Both the position numbers and the translations under genes were made by a program. A stretch of 64,000 nucleotides of DNA from contig NZ_BLRH01000060.1 of the NCBI RefSeq assembly GCF_025996515.1, positions 992,001-1,056,000 of the forward strand, read 5' to 3'. The notes below the pieces were generated by a model. The model worked only from the letters and a program-made list of their open reading frames with translations. It did not search any database and was not told where the DNA came from. This DNA is from Rhizohabitans arisaemae. GTDB lineage: Bacteria; Actinomycetota; Actinomycetes; Streptosporangiales; Streptosporangiaceae. Of the stretch, positions 1 to 11,030 are shown one piece after another (position 1 is the first letter of the stretch; every line of letters starts with the position of its first letter).

Positions 1-2
1 CC

Positions 3-38
3 TTGGCGGTGAACCTCACCTATCACGGCCTCTGGTGA
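3..38 (+). CDS. Possible 3' end of a plus-strand gene (partial)
   Basis: An open frame runs in from the left edge and ends at a TGA at 36-38, encoding a tail LAVNLTYHGLW. It is too short to identify. It is listed because no minus-strand gene covers these bases and the tail has ordinary protein composition. It could be chance. Confidence 0.2.
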   Translation: MAVNLTYHGLW

Positions 39-84
39 GCCGGGGTAACGCACCATGATGAAGTCGAGTTTGAAACCCGGCTGC

Positions 85-351
85 TTATCTGATGTCGTAC
101 AGCAGGGTGAAGAACCACTTGCCGTGGTCGGCACCGCCAGTCCGCTGCCAGCAGGGGTGCTGAGCGATGTACCACGGCGGATCGTGAATCCAAGCCCGAT
201 AGGATTCACAGGCTGCCTGCGTGGCGAATGGCCCTTCATACCTGGTTGCATAGATGGGACCGGATGCCGCATTGGCGACACCACCGGATACCGCGAGAAA
301 TCCGATCATGCTTGCCGCCAGTAGCGCCAGACGTACTCGCTGTCTATCCAT
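85..351 (-). CDS. Small secreted protein, paralog A of a tandem trio
   Basis: This 88-residue protein has an N-terminal signal peptide (basic start, hydrophobic residues about 8-24, likely cleavage after GVANA near residue 28). The mature part is about 60 residues with two cysteines, C48 and C67, which could form one disulfide. Conserved with the next two genes are GPFAT before C48, the RAWIHDPP stretch, a GG after the second cysteine and an aromatic end (KWFF..LYDI). No family or function is recognised. All three genes lie head-to-tail on the minus strand with gaps of 115-160 bp, which suggests local duplication. The role, perhaps a cell-surface or extracellular peptide, is unknown. Confidence 0.7.
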   Translation of the reverse strand: MDRQRVRLALLAASMIGFLAVSGGVANAASGPIYATRYEGPFATQAACESYRAWIHDPPWYIAQHPCWQRTGGADHGKWFFTLLYDIR

Positions 352-466
352 TTCACCCGCCCTTCAGCTGGGAGGCTGGCTCAACCAGCAACTCGCAAGC
401 CTAATACGCAAGACATTGACGAAACTCGATGTTCCGTAGCATCGCAGCCGACCTGATCGGCGAATT

Positions 467-715
467 CTAATCGATGGAATATATGTTGACGAAGTACCAG
501 CCACCTGTGTCCTGATAGCAGGAGCCGGTGGAACTTTCTGGCGGATAGTGCAGCCAGTACCTGTCCCAGTCACATGCCGCGAAGGTGCTGTATGGTCCCA
601 CAACCCTCGATCTGTAAGTCCAGGCGGCGTCCGCGTTCGCGATGCCGCTGCTTACCGTGAACATGCTGACCATAAGGGTTGCCAGTACCGCTAGACGCAA
701 TTTTCGTGCAGTCAC
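467..715 (-). CDS. Small secreted protein, paralog B of a tandem trio
   Basis: This 82-residue protein has a signal peptide ending near SSGIANA (residues 22-28). The mature region carries C48 and C66 and the family pattern GP-Y-S-T, W-x-H-x-PP, GGWYF and a terminal YSID. It is the most diverged copy: the sequence between the PP and the second cysteine is SSTGS where A and C have a longer YIA-type segment, and the GG-to-WYF spacing is shorter. Its signal peptide core resembles that of copy C more closely than that of A. Function is unknown. Confidence 0.7.
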   Translation of the reverse strand: MTARKLRLAVLATLMVSMFTVSSGIANADAAWTYRSRVVGPYSTFAACDWDRYWLHYPPESSTGSCYQDTGGWYFVNIYSID

Positions 716-873
716 TTGGTATTCCCTTCGGGGGAGTCTTTCCGTATTTCAGATGTTTAGTCAAGAATCAAGGCGCCCACATCGATGATGAGAACGCATG
801 ACACGCGCAGATTTGAAGCTCTCTACCAGGGCACGCCCTACGCTGCCGCGCGACGGGAATGTGGGATCGGTTT

Positions 874-1149
874 CTAGGATTCCGAATCGATGGAGTACAC
901 CAAGCGGAAGTACCAGTAACCATGGCGAGGGCCGCCAACACGCTGGAAGCAGGGATCCTCGGCGATGTACTTCGGCGGGTTGTGGATCCAGGCTCTAAAG
1001 GATTCACAGCCGGGTTGTGTGATGAATGGCCCCTCATCCCTGACGGCGTATCCTTGACTGGCTTCCGCATTGGCTATTCCACTGAATACCGTGAGCAAGC
1101 CGGCTATGAACGTCGCCAGCACCGTGAGACGCACTCGCCGCGTAGTCAC
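874..1149 (-). CDS. Small secreted protein, paralog C of a tandem trio
   Basis: This 91-residue protein has a signal peptide ending near FSGIANA (residues 22-28). C48 and C67 occupy the same positions as in copy A, with the shared RAWIHNPP, YIAEDPC and GYWYF segments. It is the first gene in transcription order, so the 1150-1280 region probably holds a promoter for the cluster, although gaps of over 100 bp also allow separate promoters. The final SES extends past the YSID end seen in copy B. Function is unknown. Confidence 0.7.
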   Translation of the reverse strand: MTTRRVRLTVLATFIAGLLTVFSGIANAEASQGYAVRDEGPFITQPGCESFRAWIHNPPKYIAEDPCFQRVGGPRHGYWYFRLVYSIDSES

Positions 1150-1767
1150 TTCATGCTCCCTTCAGCAGGAAACCCTCCTTAACACCACCTGTTTCCCGCT
1201 TCCCAACTATGAACTTGACTGGTTATGTACGCCATTCTGACAGGGGTGGATCACAAATCAAGAGCTCGGCAAGGGTTGTACTTCACAGTTTTGATGAGTT
1301 GCCGTCGAACAGTCGCGATGAGGTGACATACGACTGAGGCGTGAGCCATGCGCCCGAACGAACCGAGAGCGACCCAACGGTCCAGGTCATCGACGACTCC
1401 ATAGAAGCTCGGTGAGCCAGGCAGGGGCGAACAGGTGACGTGAGGGCCGCCGCTGATCCGTGATAGCGGCGGGACCGTTGAGACATGGCGTCATCCGCCT
1501 ACTGGAACCTCGGCCTACGAGTTCGCCGACCGACTCCGGTACGGCCTGTGCCTGCCCCAGCCACTCAAGCCCCCGAACAGTCCGGCCTTCTCGGTCGGCG
1601 ACTTCGCCGGCTTGCCCCGTACCACTCCTGAAGTGAACACGTCGAAACGAGCGGCGACGAGGTCGGCCAACGACGCCTCCGTCCCTCGCTCCGCCGTACG
1701 CACCGCCATCGGAACCCCTGACCAGGGCAAACCCCAAGCCCATGCCCGGCCGACCAGCCCACATCGC
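1150..1767. other. Intergenic stretch with no recognisable gene
   Basis: About 620 bp separate the secreted-protein trio from furA. Open frames exist on both strands, but none has a convincing start, ribosome site or family resemblance, and the longest minus-strand frames run antisense into furA. Fragments of plausible minus-strand protein lie in different frames (about 1515-1760 and 1260-1410), which would fit a decayed gene. This is not proven. Confidence 0.4.
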
Positions 1768-1791
1768 AATAAACTTGGACAAGTCGTTATT
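1768..1791 (+). promoter_or_regulatory. Fur-type palindrome upstream of furA
   Basis: The arms are AATAA-ACTTG and CAAGT-(CG)-TTATT around a central GA. This near-perfect inverted repeat in an AT-rich pocket lies 36 nt before the furA start. Actinobacterial FurA proteins repress their own furA-katG operon through AT-rich palindromes at the promoter, so this is the likely autoregulatory operator. A -35-like TTGGAC (1775-1780) lies inside it, so binding would block polymerase. Regulation is inferred from position and symmetry. Confidence 0.6.
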
Positions 1792-1827
1792 TTGCATGGT
1801 TCGTGTTTAGGCGGGTAGGTTGGGGCA

Positions 1828-4498
<2,671 letters not shown>

Positions 4499-4511
4499 CC
4501 CTGGCCCGATA

Positions 4512-4556
4512 GTGAACGTCCGGGTCGACCCCACATGGGCCGACCCGGACGTTCAC
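4512..4556 (+). terminator. Terminator hairpin after katG
   Basis: A perfect 16-bp inverted repeat (arms 4512-4527 and 4541-4556, starting GTGAACGTCC) with a 13-nt loop begins 13 nt after the katG stop. No T-run follows, which is usual for actinobacterial terminators. It probably ends the furA-katG transcript. Confidence 0.75.
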
Positions 4557-4792
4557 CGTCTACAGGTCCCGACGTGGCCGACATCCCGCGTGACGATACC
4601 CAGCCGCCGTGTCCGCCCCAAGTGACACTTCGCTTCAGACATCACCTGCCGGTCGTACGGCCTCAGGTCGATTCCGCTCTTGAGTCGTAGTGAAGGAACC
4701 TCGGGTTCGAGTTTGCGAAAGCGGTTTGGAGAGGGATCCCGCAGGCTTGGGCACCAGCGTGATGATCACCTTCGAATCGCCGTTCTCACCGT
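4557..4792. other. Intergenic, no gene seen
   Basis: This stretch lies between the katG hairpin and the end of the toxin gene. A short minus-strand frame crosses it but has no start context or family resemblance. A GGTTCGAGT string near 4704 looks like a tRNA T-arm, but no acceptor stem surrounds it. Confidence 0.4.
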
Positions 4793-5136
4793 CTACTCTG
4801 TGTCCTTCGGGTGTCGCGGCGATGCATGGACAACCCATACGGTGCGGGTGATGTCGTCAATGGCGTAGCGGACACGTCCACCGCTGGTGACCTCGAACTC
4901 CCATTGCTCAAGGTCCTTTCCGTTGTGGCGATGAACGGCAAGATCTCCGCGGAGGCGATGTTGACGGTCGTGGCTTGCCGCGTGAGCGGGGATCAGCACG
5001 CAGTATGGCGCGTATTGGCCAGGGCATGCCGGCATAACTCTTCCCAGCCCCTGACCGCGTCGCTGGTGCCAAACCGAACGTCCCACTCGCTATCCAGCGG
5101 TGGCACTGTAACCCGATTTCCACGCTTCGGGCTCAT
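4793..5136 (-). pseudogene. RelE-family toxin gene, frameshifted
   Basis: An ATG at 5136 overlaps the antitoxin stop (ATGA) and starts MSPKRGNRV, leading to DSEWDVRFGTSDAVRGWEEL, the N-terminus of an actinobacterial RelE/HigB-like toxin type. This frame stops after about 42 codons. The family C-terminus (DRQHRLRGDLA, DLEQWEFEVT, GGRVRYAIDD, TVWVVHASPRHP) continues in another frame to 4793, with a short LRADPRS-like link in the third frame. The span from ATG to final stop is 344 nt, not divisible by three, which agrees with a net indel. Two small frameshifts near 5000-5015 and 4970 would explain it. The toxin would be an mRNA-targeting RNase. It is probably inactive, unless these are sequencing errors. 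Confidence 0.75.
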
Positions 5137-5603
5137 ACCGAGACCTCTACCGGGCCGAAGTCACCACTCGTCGGTTTGCGGGCCTCAGCGTACTGTGCGG
5201 GATCGGCCTTGATCCGTGCAGTTGCCCGCCAGCCTGCAATGACCTCTTGGCTGGTGGCATCGACGTCCAACTCTGCGGCGTCGGAGAGCGCCTCGACCAG
5301 CTCGAGCGTGAAAGCACGTAGCTCGGCCGGAGAAAGGTGGCGCACCCAGGGGAAAACCTCCGGCATGGCTATGACCAGGGCATGCGCGGTCGGATCATGT
5401 TTGATCAAGGCGAGGAACAGGCGGGACGCCGTCGCCAAAGTTCGGTCGCGCTCCTCCTCGCGATCTGCCGCAGTCAGGTAGAAGTCCGGGGCATCGCGAT
5501 GCGTAACGCGTACTCGCCCCAGACGCGCTGCTCGTTCGGCGACAGCTCGGGGATTCCTGGACAAATCAGAGAAGGTGACAGCGTCCGCATGGCTAATGCT
5601 CAC
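5133..5603 (-). CDS. Antitoxin of the Phd/prevent-host-death type
   Basis: This protein of about 156 residues has an N-terminal segment (SISHADAVTFSDLSRNPRAVAERA) that resembles the DNA-binding part of Phd/YefM antitoxins. A longer acidic C-terminal region follows, likely the toxin-binding part. The GTG at 5603 was chosen because it begins this domain. A TTG 60 bases upstream would add a tail unlike the family. Its stop overlaps the toxin ATG, the normal antitoxin-first order of type II systems. The antitoxin frame is intact although the toxin is broken, so it may now act as an orphan regulator or cross-antitoxin. Confidence 0.7.
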   Translation of the reverse strand: MSISHADAVTFSDLSRNPRAVAERAARLGRVRVTHRDAPDFYLTAADREEERDRTLATASRLFLALIKHDPTAHALVIAMPEVFPWVRHLSPAELRAFTLELVEALSDAAELDVDATSQEVIAGWRATARIKADPAQYAEARKPTSGDFGPVEVSV

Positions 5604-5769
5604 TCCACCAGCATAAGTCAGAATACGTTCTGAGCAGAAGATGTCGACGCGCCGTCCTGCCAAGTCGTCAGCTCACCGTGAGGCTGCGCTACAGGATCCC
5701 CTTCGGCTGCTTGGGCAAGAACGAAGGTAAGCGGACTCACTTGATCGGCATTGTGCTCAGCAACGGTTA

Positions 5770-6252
5770 CTACTCCTGGCAGGTTCGCTGCTGGGTGACA
5801 GTCTCGTGTACGTCTGTCAGGAAACGCTCGATGGTCGCCTGGTCCGCGGCGTCGAACCGTCCCATGACGGCGACGACCTCGTGGATGAGCGGGCCGAAGA
5901 AGCTCCATCCGAGGGTGACGGCGCTCTCATCCACGTTAAGCAGCACGCGTCGGCGGTCTCGGCTGTCGCGTTCCCGGCGTACATGACCGAGTTTCTCCAG
6001 ACGGTCGACCAGCGCCGTGGTGCCGGCGGAGTTGAGACCGAGGCGCGCTCCCAACGTTCCCGGGGTGGCGGGCTCGCCCGTACGAGCGGCGTCCAGGAGG
6101 CAGATGAGCGCGCGCACGTCGGTCGGGTGGAGAGCGTGCCGGGCGGCGAACCTCGCCCCAAGCTGGTCGAGTTCCACGGTGATGGCGCGCAGCAGATGCA
6201 CCACCCGCATTCCGGCGTCCTGGTCGTGCACGTCGTCGGCCACCTTCCGCAT
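5770..6252 (-). CDS. MarR-family transcriptional regulator
   Basis: This 160-residue protein has the MarR winged-helix layout: an N-terminal dimerisation helix (residues 10-40), then HPTDVRALICLL, a TPGTLGARLGLNSAGTTALVDRLEKLGHV helix-turn-helix, and a wing with RERDSRDRRRVLLNV, whose basic DxRDRR signature is typical. The ATG at 6252 is used; a GTG at 6258 is an alternative. It is divergent from the alpha/beta hydrolase at 6330, with 77 bp between starts, so it probably controls that gene and itself. The ligand is unknown. Confidence 0.85.
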   Translation of the reverse strand: MRKVADDVHDQDAGMRVVHLLRAITVELDQLGARFAARHALHPTDVRALICLLDAARTGEPATPGTLGARLGLNSAGTTALVDRLEKLGHVRRERDSRDRRRVLLNVDESAVTLGWSFFGPLIHEVVAVMGRFDAADQATIERFLTDVHETVTQQRTCQE

Positions 6253-6267
6253 CCTCACTGCCGCACC

Positions 6268-6280
6268 TATTATGACAATA
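6268..6280. promoter_or_regulatory. Candidate MarR operator between divergent genes
   Basis: An imperfect palindrome with TATT and AATA ends around a TGA-type centre sits in the only AT-rich pocket between the MarR gene and the hydrolase. Its place near both predicted promoters suits a dual operator. The assignment rests on position and partial symmetry only. Confidence 0.35.
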
Positions 6281-6329
6281 TCTTGCTCATCGAGATTCTC
6301 GCTGGGCGAGCCAATTGTCGAGGTGAGGC

Positions 6330-7193
6330 ATGTCCGACAACGGCCATGGCGCGAGCACGGCCTTTCTCGCCGCCTATGACGCGGTGCTGGAGCGCTGGCC
6401 GGTCCAGGTCGAGCCGATCGACCTGCCGTCGGCGTACGGCGTGACGCGGGTGAACGCGTGCGGGCCCGTGGACGGCCCGCCGCTGATCCTGTTGAACGGC
6501 GGTGGCACCACCGCGACGATCTGGTTCGCCAACGTCGGCGAGCTCGCGCGCCGGCATCGGGTGTACGCCGTGGACCGCATCGGCGAGCCGGGGCGGAGCA
6601 TCCGGGGTGAGCGTCCTCCTCGTACGGTCCCCGACCTGCTCGGCTGGCTGGACGGGGTGCTCGACGGGCTCGGGATCGAGAGCACCGCCATATGCGGGCA
6701 CTCCTACGGCGGGTGGCTCTCCCTGACCTACGGCCTCCACGCACCGGGGCGGGTCAGGCAACTCGTTCTCCTCGACCCGTCGCACTGTTTCGGCGGCTTC
6801 CGGGTGAACTACCTGGCACACGCGCTACCGGCCCTCATCAAGCCGACCGCCTCTCGCTCGCGGGCCTTCCTGGCCTGGGAGACCGGCGGCCTGGAATTCG
6901 ACCCCACCTGGCTACGGCTGTACGACCTGACTGTGCGGTTTCCCGACGTGAAGTATGTGATCGGGAAGCGGCCAAAGCCGGACCAGCTGCGCGCATTCAC
7001 GACACCGACCCTGGTGCTCCTCGCCGGGCGCGGCAGGACCCACGCCCATCACCGTGTCGCATCCGCCGTCCGGCGCCTCCTGCCACACGCGGAGACCGCG
7101 GTGCTGCCCCTCTCCCACCACGCGATGCCATGGCACGAGGCCGCCGATCTCAACACCCGCATCGTCGGCTTTCTCACCAGGACGGGGATGTGA
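6330..7193 (+). CDS. Alpha/beta hydrolase
   Basis: This 287-residue protein has an alpha/beta-hydrolase fold. An oxyanion region LILLNGGGTTATIWF lies near residue 55, the nucleophile elbow GHSYGGW holds the catalytic serine (about residue 128), and a late histidine is present in PLSHHAMPWHEA near the C-terminus. A GAGGTGAGG ribosome site precedes the ATG. The cap region is short and the substrate cannot be told; an esterase or a small lactone or epoxide hydrolase are options. The divergent MarR gene is its likely regulator. No signal peptide is seen, so it is cytoplasmic. Confidence 0.85.
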   Translation: MSDNGHGASTAFLAAYDAVLERWPVQVEPIDLPSAYGVTRVNACGPVDGPPLILLNGGGTTATIWFANVGELARRHRVYAVDRIGEPGRSIRGERPPRTVPDLLGWLDGVLDGLGIESTAICGHSYGGWLSLTYGLHAPGRVRQLVLLDPSHCFGGFRVNYLAHALPALIKPTASRSRAFLAWETGGLEFDPTWLRLYDLTVRFPDVKYVIGKRPKPDQLRAFTTPTLVLLAGRGRTHAHHRVASAVRRLLPHAETAVLPLSHHAMPWHEAADLNTRIVGFLTRTGM

Positions 7194-7250
7194 GAGGCTT
7201 CCACGCCGAGAGCCGATGACACGAAGCCGCCGCTTCCGGAGGGACGGCTG

Positions 7251-7871
7251 TCAGCGAGTCGGCGGCTGGGAAACGCCGGTGATCTCGCCGTCCCGGCCGA
7301 CGCTGATCCGCATCGGTTCGCCGGCGGCCTCCGTACGACGCCCGGTGGGCGCCAACTCGTGCTCTGCGAAGTCCTCGACAAGCTCTCGGCCGACCGGAAG
7401 CACCAGGTACTCCCATACATCGGGCGACGGGGGCGAGAAGCCGACCACGGTCGCCTCCACTCCGACCAGTTTTCCATCCCGAGCCGTCTGACAGTCTCGA
7501 ATGATAACCAGGTCATCCGCGTTGAATCGCGGCGGGAACGGCGCCTCCAGCGCGTCGAGCGAGGCCCAGCGCAGAGCGGGATGCAGGAAATCCTCTTCCG
7601 CCCGGTTCCAGACACGGCCGTCGTCGCCCGTGCCCGTCCAGCCGCTCCCCTTACTCAGATCGTCGAAGCACTCGGCGGTACCGCCTCTCGGAATCAACTC
7701 CGCGTTGAACTCAAGATGCTCCGGTATCTTCCAGTAGGGGCCGTCCTCTGTGACCGTCACCTCGCCATATTCACCAAGCACGCGCACCAGCTCGGCAGCG
7801 ATGGCACCGCTGTTCTCGGGTGGGGCCTCCGCCATCAGCCGGAGATGGATTCGACGGTACGCAGGAAGCAT
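7251..7871 (-). CDS. Hypothetical protein, acidic, two-part
   Basis: This 206-residue acidic soluble protein matches no family recognised here. The first half (RIHLRLMAEAP, GEVTVTEDGPYWKIPEHLEF, FDDL, about residues 8-75) has an alternating beta pattern like small sensor or immunity proteins. The second half (about 105-165) reads FNADDLVIIRDCQTARDGKLVGVEATVVGF, a beta-barrel-like stretch. The start is uncertain: no strong ribosome site precedes the ATG at 7871, and an internal ATG at 7835 is possible. It is convergent with the hydrolase and divergent from the methyltransferase. Codon use fits a real gene. Confidence 0.6.
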   Translation of the reverse strand: MLPAYRRIHLRLMAEAPPENSGAIAAELVRVLGEYGEVTVTEDGPYWKIPEHLEFNAELIPRGGTAECFDDLSKGSGWTGTGDDGRVWNRAEEDFLHPALRWASLDALEAPFPPRFNADDLVIIRDCQTARDGKLVGVEATVVGFSPPSPDVWEYLVLPVGRELVEDFAEHELAPTGRRTEAAGEPMRISVGRDGEITGVSQPPTR

Positions 7872-7988
7872 GATCGTAACGATATGCGCTCTTCCCGGTC
7901 CCTACCGGACATGGACGGCTCCAATCGGACACGCGACGCCGAGGCCGCAGTAGCCGTTGGGGATCTAAAACATGTACTGATTGATTCC

Positions 7989-8732
7989 ATGGAACGCCAG
8001 TTCATCAGCCATCTCGCTCATCGAGACCATCCCATCGCCGCACCCGTCTCCGGCGCACAGGTCACCCGGCTGCTGCGCCGGGCCCGGCTACCGGAAGGGG
8101 CGAGAATCCTGGATCTGGGCTGCGGCGAGGCATCCTGGACGCTGCGTGCGCTCGCGCTGTACGAGGACGCGACCGCCGACGGCGTCGACATCTCCGCCGA
8201 CGCGCTCAACACGGCCGAGGGGCACGCGGAGATCCAGGGCGTCTGGGAGCGCATTCGGCTGCACAAGAGGTCGGCCGAGGATTTCCCGGTGGCCGAGCGA
8301 TACGACCTGGTGGTCTGCGTCGGGGCGACGCACGCGTTCGGCGGTCTGCGCCCCACCGTCGAACGCGTACGGCGCTACCTGCGGCCGAATGGGCTGGCGC
8401 TCATCGGCGAGGGTTTCTGGGAGCGGGAGCCGACGCCGGAGGCGCTCACCCGGCTGGGCACCGAGCCCTCGGAGTACCTCGATCTGGCGGGTACCGTCGC
8501 CGTCGCCGAGTCCGCCGGCTTCGACACGGTCTATGCGTACACCAGTGACCTATCCGAATGGGACGACTACGAATGGTCCTGGACGGGGACCCTGCTGCGC
8601 TGGGCCAACGAGAACCCCGGCCCGGACGCCGAAACAGCCCGCGCGGCCGCCTTGGAGCACCGCGCCATGTGGCTGCACGGCTACCGGGGAATCCTGGGCT
8701 TCGTCACCCTCCTCCTCCAACGGAGAGGCTGA
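7989..8732 (+). CDS. SAM-dependent methyltransferase
   Basis: This 247-residue class I methyltransferase has motif I ARILDLGCGEASWTL (near residue 40), an acidic end of beta 2 at ADGVDISADAL, and a motif IV-like ERYDLVVCVGATHAFGG. It belongs to the broad Methyltransf_11/25 group. The C-terminal half has a DDYEWSWTGTLLRW segment that may form the substrate pocket; the substrate is unknown. The frame is open far upstream, antisense to the hypothetical gene, so the ATG at 7989 was chosen because the fold starts there. The lack of a good ribosome site leaves 7911 as an alternative. Confidence 0.82.
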   Translation: MERQFISHLAHRDHPIAAPVSGAQVTRLLRRARLPEGARILDLGCGEASWTLRALALYEDATADGVDISADALNTAEGHAEIQGVWERIRLHKRSAEDFPVAERYDLVVCVGATHAFGGLRPTVERVRRYLRPNGLALIGEGFWEREPTPEALTRLGTEPSEYLDLAGTVAVAESAGFDTVYAYTSDLSEWDDYEWSWTGTLLRWANENPGPDAETARAAALEHRAMWLHGYRGILGFVTLLLQRRG

Positions 8733-8805
8733 CCAGTGCCGCTGCCATATTCCGAGTGCAGGCGCAGTGACCCCCTAACCGGGCTTCGACACAGCCGGAT
8801 GTGGA

Positions 8806-9468
<663 letters not shown>

Positions 9469-9619
9469 GGTGCCACCTCCACGCCCCACTGTGGCAGACG
9501 CCCCAGCGTAGGGCGACAACCCCGCCGGACTGTTTAGTATTCCTTAATAAATCTCAAGACTAGATCTAATTTGTCGTGAAACATGCTGAAGACGCAGAAT
9601 CATCCTATGAAAGTGAACG

Positions 9620-10549
9620 ATGCGTGAGTCCCAGCGGGGGGTGCTGTACGGCGCCGCCGCATACGGCATGTGGGGGCTCTTCCCGCTCTACTGGCCGCTT
9701 CTAAAGCCCTCCGGCGCCGTGGAGATCCTGGCCCATCGGATCGCCTGGTCCCTCCTGGTGGTCATCGCCATTCTGGCCCTACGCCGACACTGGTCCTGGG
9801 TGCGCGAACTCCTCAGCCGACCGCGCACCATCGGCCTGCTCGCACTGGCCGCCCTCATCATCTCCGTCAACTGGGGCGTCTACATCTACGGTGTCAACAC
9901 CGACAGAGTCGTGGAAAGCTCCCTCGGGTACTTCATCAACCCGCTGGTCAGCATCCTCTTCGGTGTGGTGGTCTTCCGTGAGCGGCTGCGTCCGTGGCAG
10001 TGGGCGGCGGTCGGCCTCGGTGCCGTCGCCGTACTGGTGCTGACGGTGGACTACGGCAGACCGCCATGGATCGCCCTGATCCTCGCGGCGACCTTCGGCA
10101 CCTACGGCTTGGTCAAGAAGGTGGCCCAAGTCGGCGCCGCCGAAAGCCTCGCGGTCGAGACGCTCTTCCTGGTCATCCCCGCGCTCGGATACATCGCCTT
10201 CCTCTACGGCCAGGGCGCGTCGACCTTCGGAGACCACGGGGCCGCTCACACGACTCTGATCGTGGCATCCGGGATCGTCACGGCCATCCCGCTCATCCTG
10301 TTCACCTCGGCGGCCCTCCGTGTGCCGCTCACCACGATCGGCCTGCTTCAGTACATCGCGCCCGTCCTGCAGTTCCTCGCCGGGGTGTTCATCGCCCGCG
10401 AGGCGATGCCGCCGAGCCGCTGGATCGGTTTCGCCATCGTCTGGGTCGCACTCATGATCTTCACCTGGGACGGTCTCCGCGAAACCGCCAAAGCCAAGGC
10501 CAGGACCCTCGAAAGCACTCCTCCGCTCCCCGAACCCGAGCGGGTCTGA
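9620..10549 (+). CDS. rarD: RarD-type EamA transporter
   Basis: This 309-residue inner-membrane protein has about ten transmembrane helices in two EamA halves. It starts RGVLYGAAAYGMWGLFPLYWPLL, the typical RarD N-terminus, followed by AHRIAWSL and SLGYFINPLVSILFGVVVFRERL. Members of this family are drug/metabolite superfamily exporters; RarD itself is annotated as chloramphenicol-sensitivity related, and its substrate is unsettled. The tail is short, charged and proline-rich. It is monocistronic and followed directly by the repeat region at 10561. Confidence 0.9.
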   Translation: MRESQRGVLYGAAAYGMWGLFPLYWPLLKPSGAVEILAHRIAWSLLVVIAILALRRHWSWVRELLSRPRTIGLLALAALIISVNWGVYIYGVNTDRVVESSLGYFINPLVSILFGVVVFRERLRPWQWAAVGLGAVAVLVLTVDYGRPPWIALILAATFGTYGLVKKVAQVGAAESLAVETLFLVIPALGYIAFLYGQGASTFGDHGAAHTTLIVASGIVTAIPLILFTSAALRVPLTTIGLLQYIAPVLQFLAGVFIAREAMPPSRWIGFAIVWVALMIFTWDGLRETAKAKARTLESTPPLPEPERV

Positions 10550-10668
10550 CCCGGCATCCCGTACGGCGGCACGCGGCCCACTCCACCCCCGGTCCCGTAC
10601 GGCGACAGCCTGGTCACTGTGGTCGGTGTCCACGCCGAACCAGGCTCCCACCCGCCCGGCAACCCAGA

Positions 10669-10724
10669 CCAGGTGATCGTTGCGCTATCCGCACCCCCAA
10701 GGGGGCACACACCACAACGATCAT
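10669..10724. repeat. 56-bp palindromic repeat, copy 1
   Basis: Outer arms TGATCGTTG and CAACGATCA flank an inner hairpin CCCCC-AA-GGGGG. It aligns without gaps with the copy at 10796-10851, differing only around the inner stem. Long nested hairpins of this kind resemble REP/PALE-type elements. It could also act as a bidirectional terminator between convergent genes. Confidence 0.8.
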
Positions 10725-10795
10725 GCGAACAACGCACGGCCACAGACACGCGGGCCCCGGGACTCCACCAACACCAAGCCGGCGCAGCCCGTTCA

Positions 10796-10851
10796 CCAGG
10801 TGATCGTTGCGCTGACTGCACCCCATGGGGTGCGCACACCACAACGATCAT
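10796..10851. repeat. 56-bp palindromic repeat, copy 2
   Basis: It has the same outer arms as copy 1 and an inner perfect palindrome GCACCCCATGGGGTGC. It lies exactly 127 bp after copy 1. The inner stems differ in sequence but both pair, so the hairpin appears conserved rather than the bases. Confidence 0.8.
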
Positions 10852-11030
10852 CTGTGGGTTCGGCGCATGGTGTGACCGGTTCAACTGCGGGGTGTGATCT
10901 GACCCTCGCGGAAGGCCGGAGGCGGGTCTGTACACGTCCCTGATCGGGCGTCGGCCCAACGGCCGGAAAACGACTGCATCCCGTACGGCGACAGCGTGGT
11001 CGCCGGACGGGACGGTCAAGGATGGAACGG

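Larger units (their letters stand above)
10550..11030. other. Repeat-rich intergenic region
   Basis: This 480-bp region between the convergent rarD and polyprenyl synthase genes holds no supported gene. It contains two 56-bp palindromic repeats, listed separately, and three copies of a GTACGGCGAC-type short repeat (10561-10578, 10596-10615, 10982-11001). The second and third short copies share the run to CAGCxTGGTC, so the block may have duplicated as a unit. Confidence 0.7.

Noticed and set aside
1283-1797. Possible decayed transposase between the secreted trio and furA
   Set aside because: Fragments look protein-like in two frames, but no transposase motif, inverted ends or target duplication was seen.
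4690-4730. tRNA-like string with GGTTCGAGT
   Set aside because: No acceptor stem, anticodon arm or CCA-adjacent pairing could be built around it.
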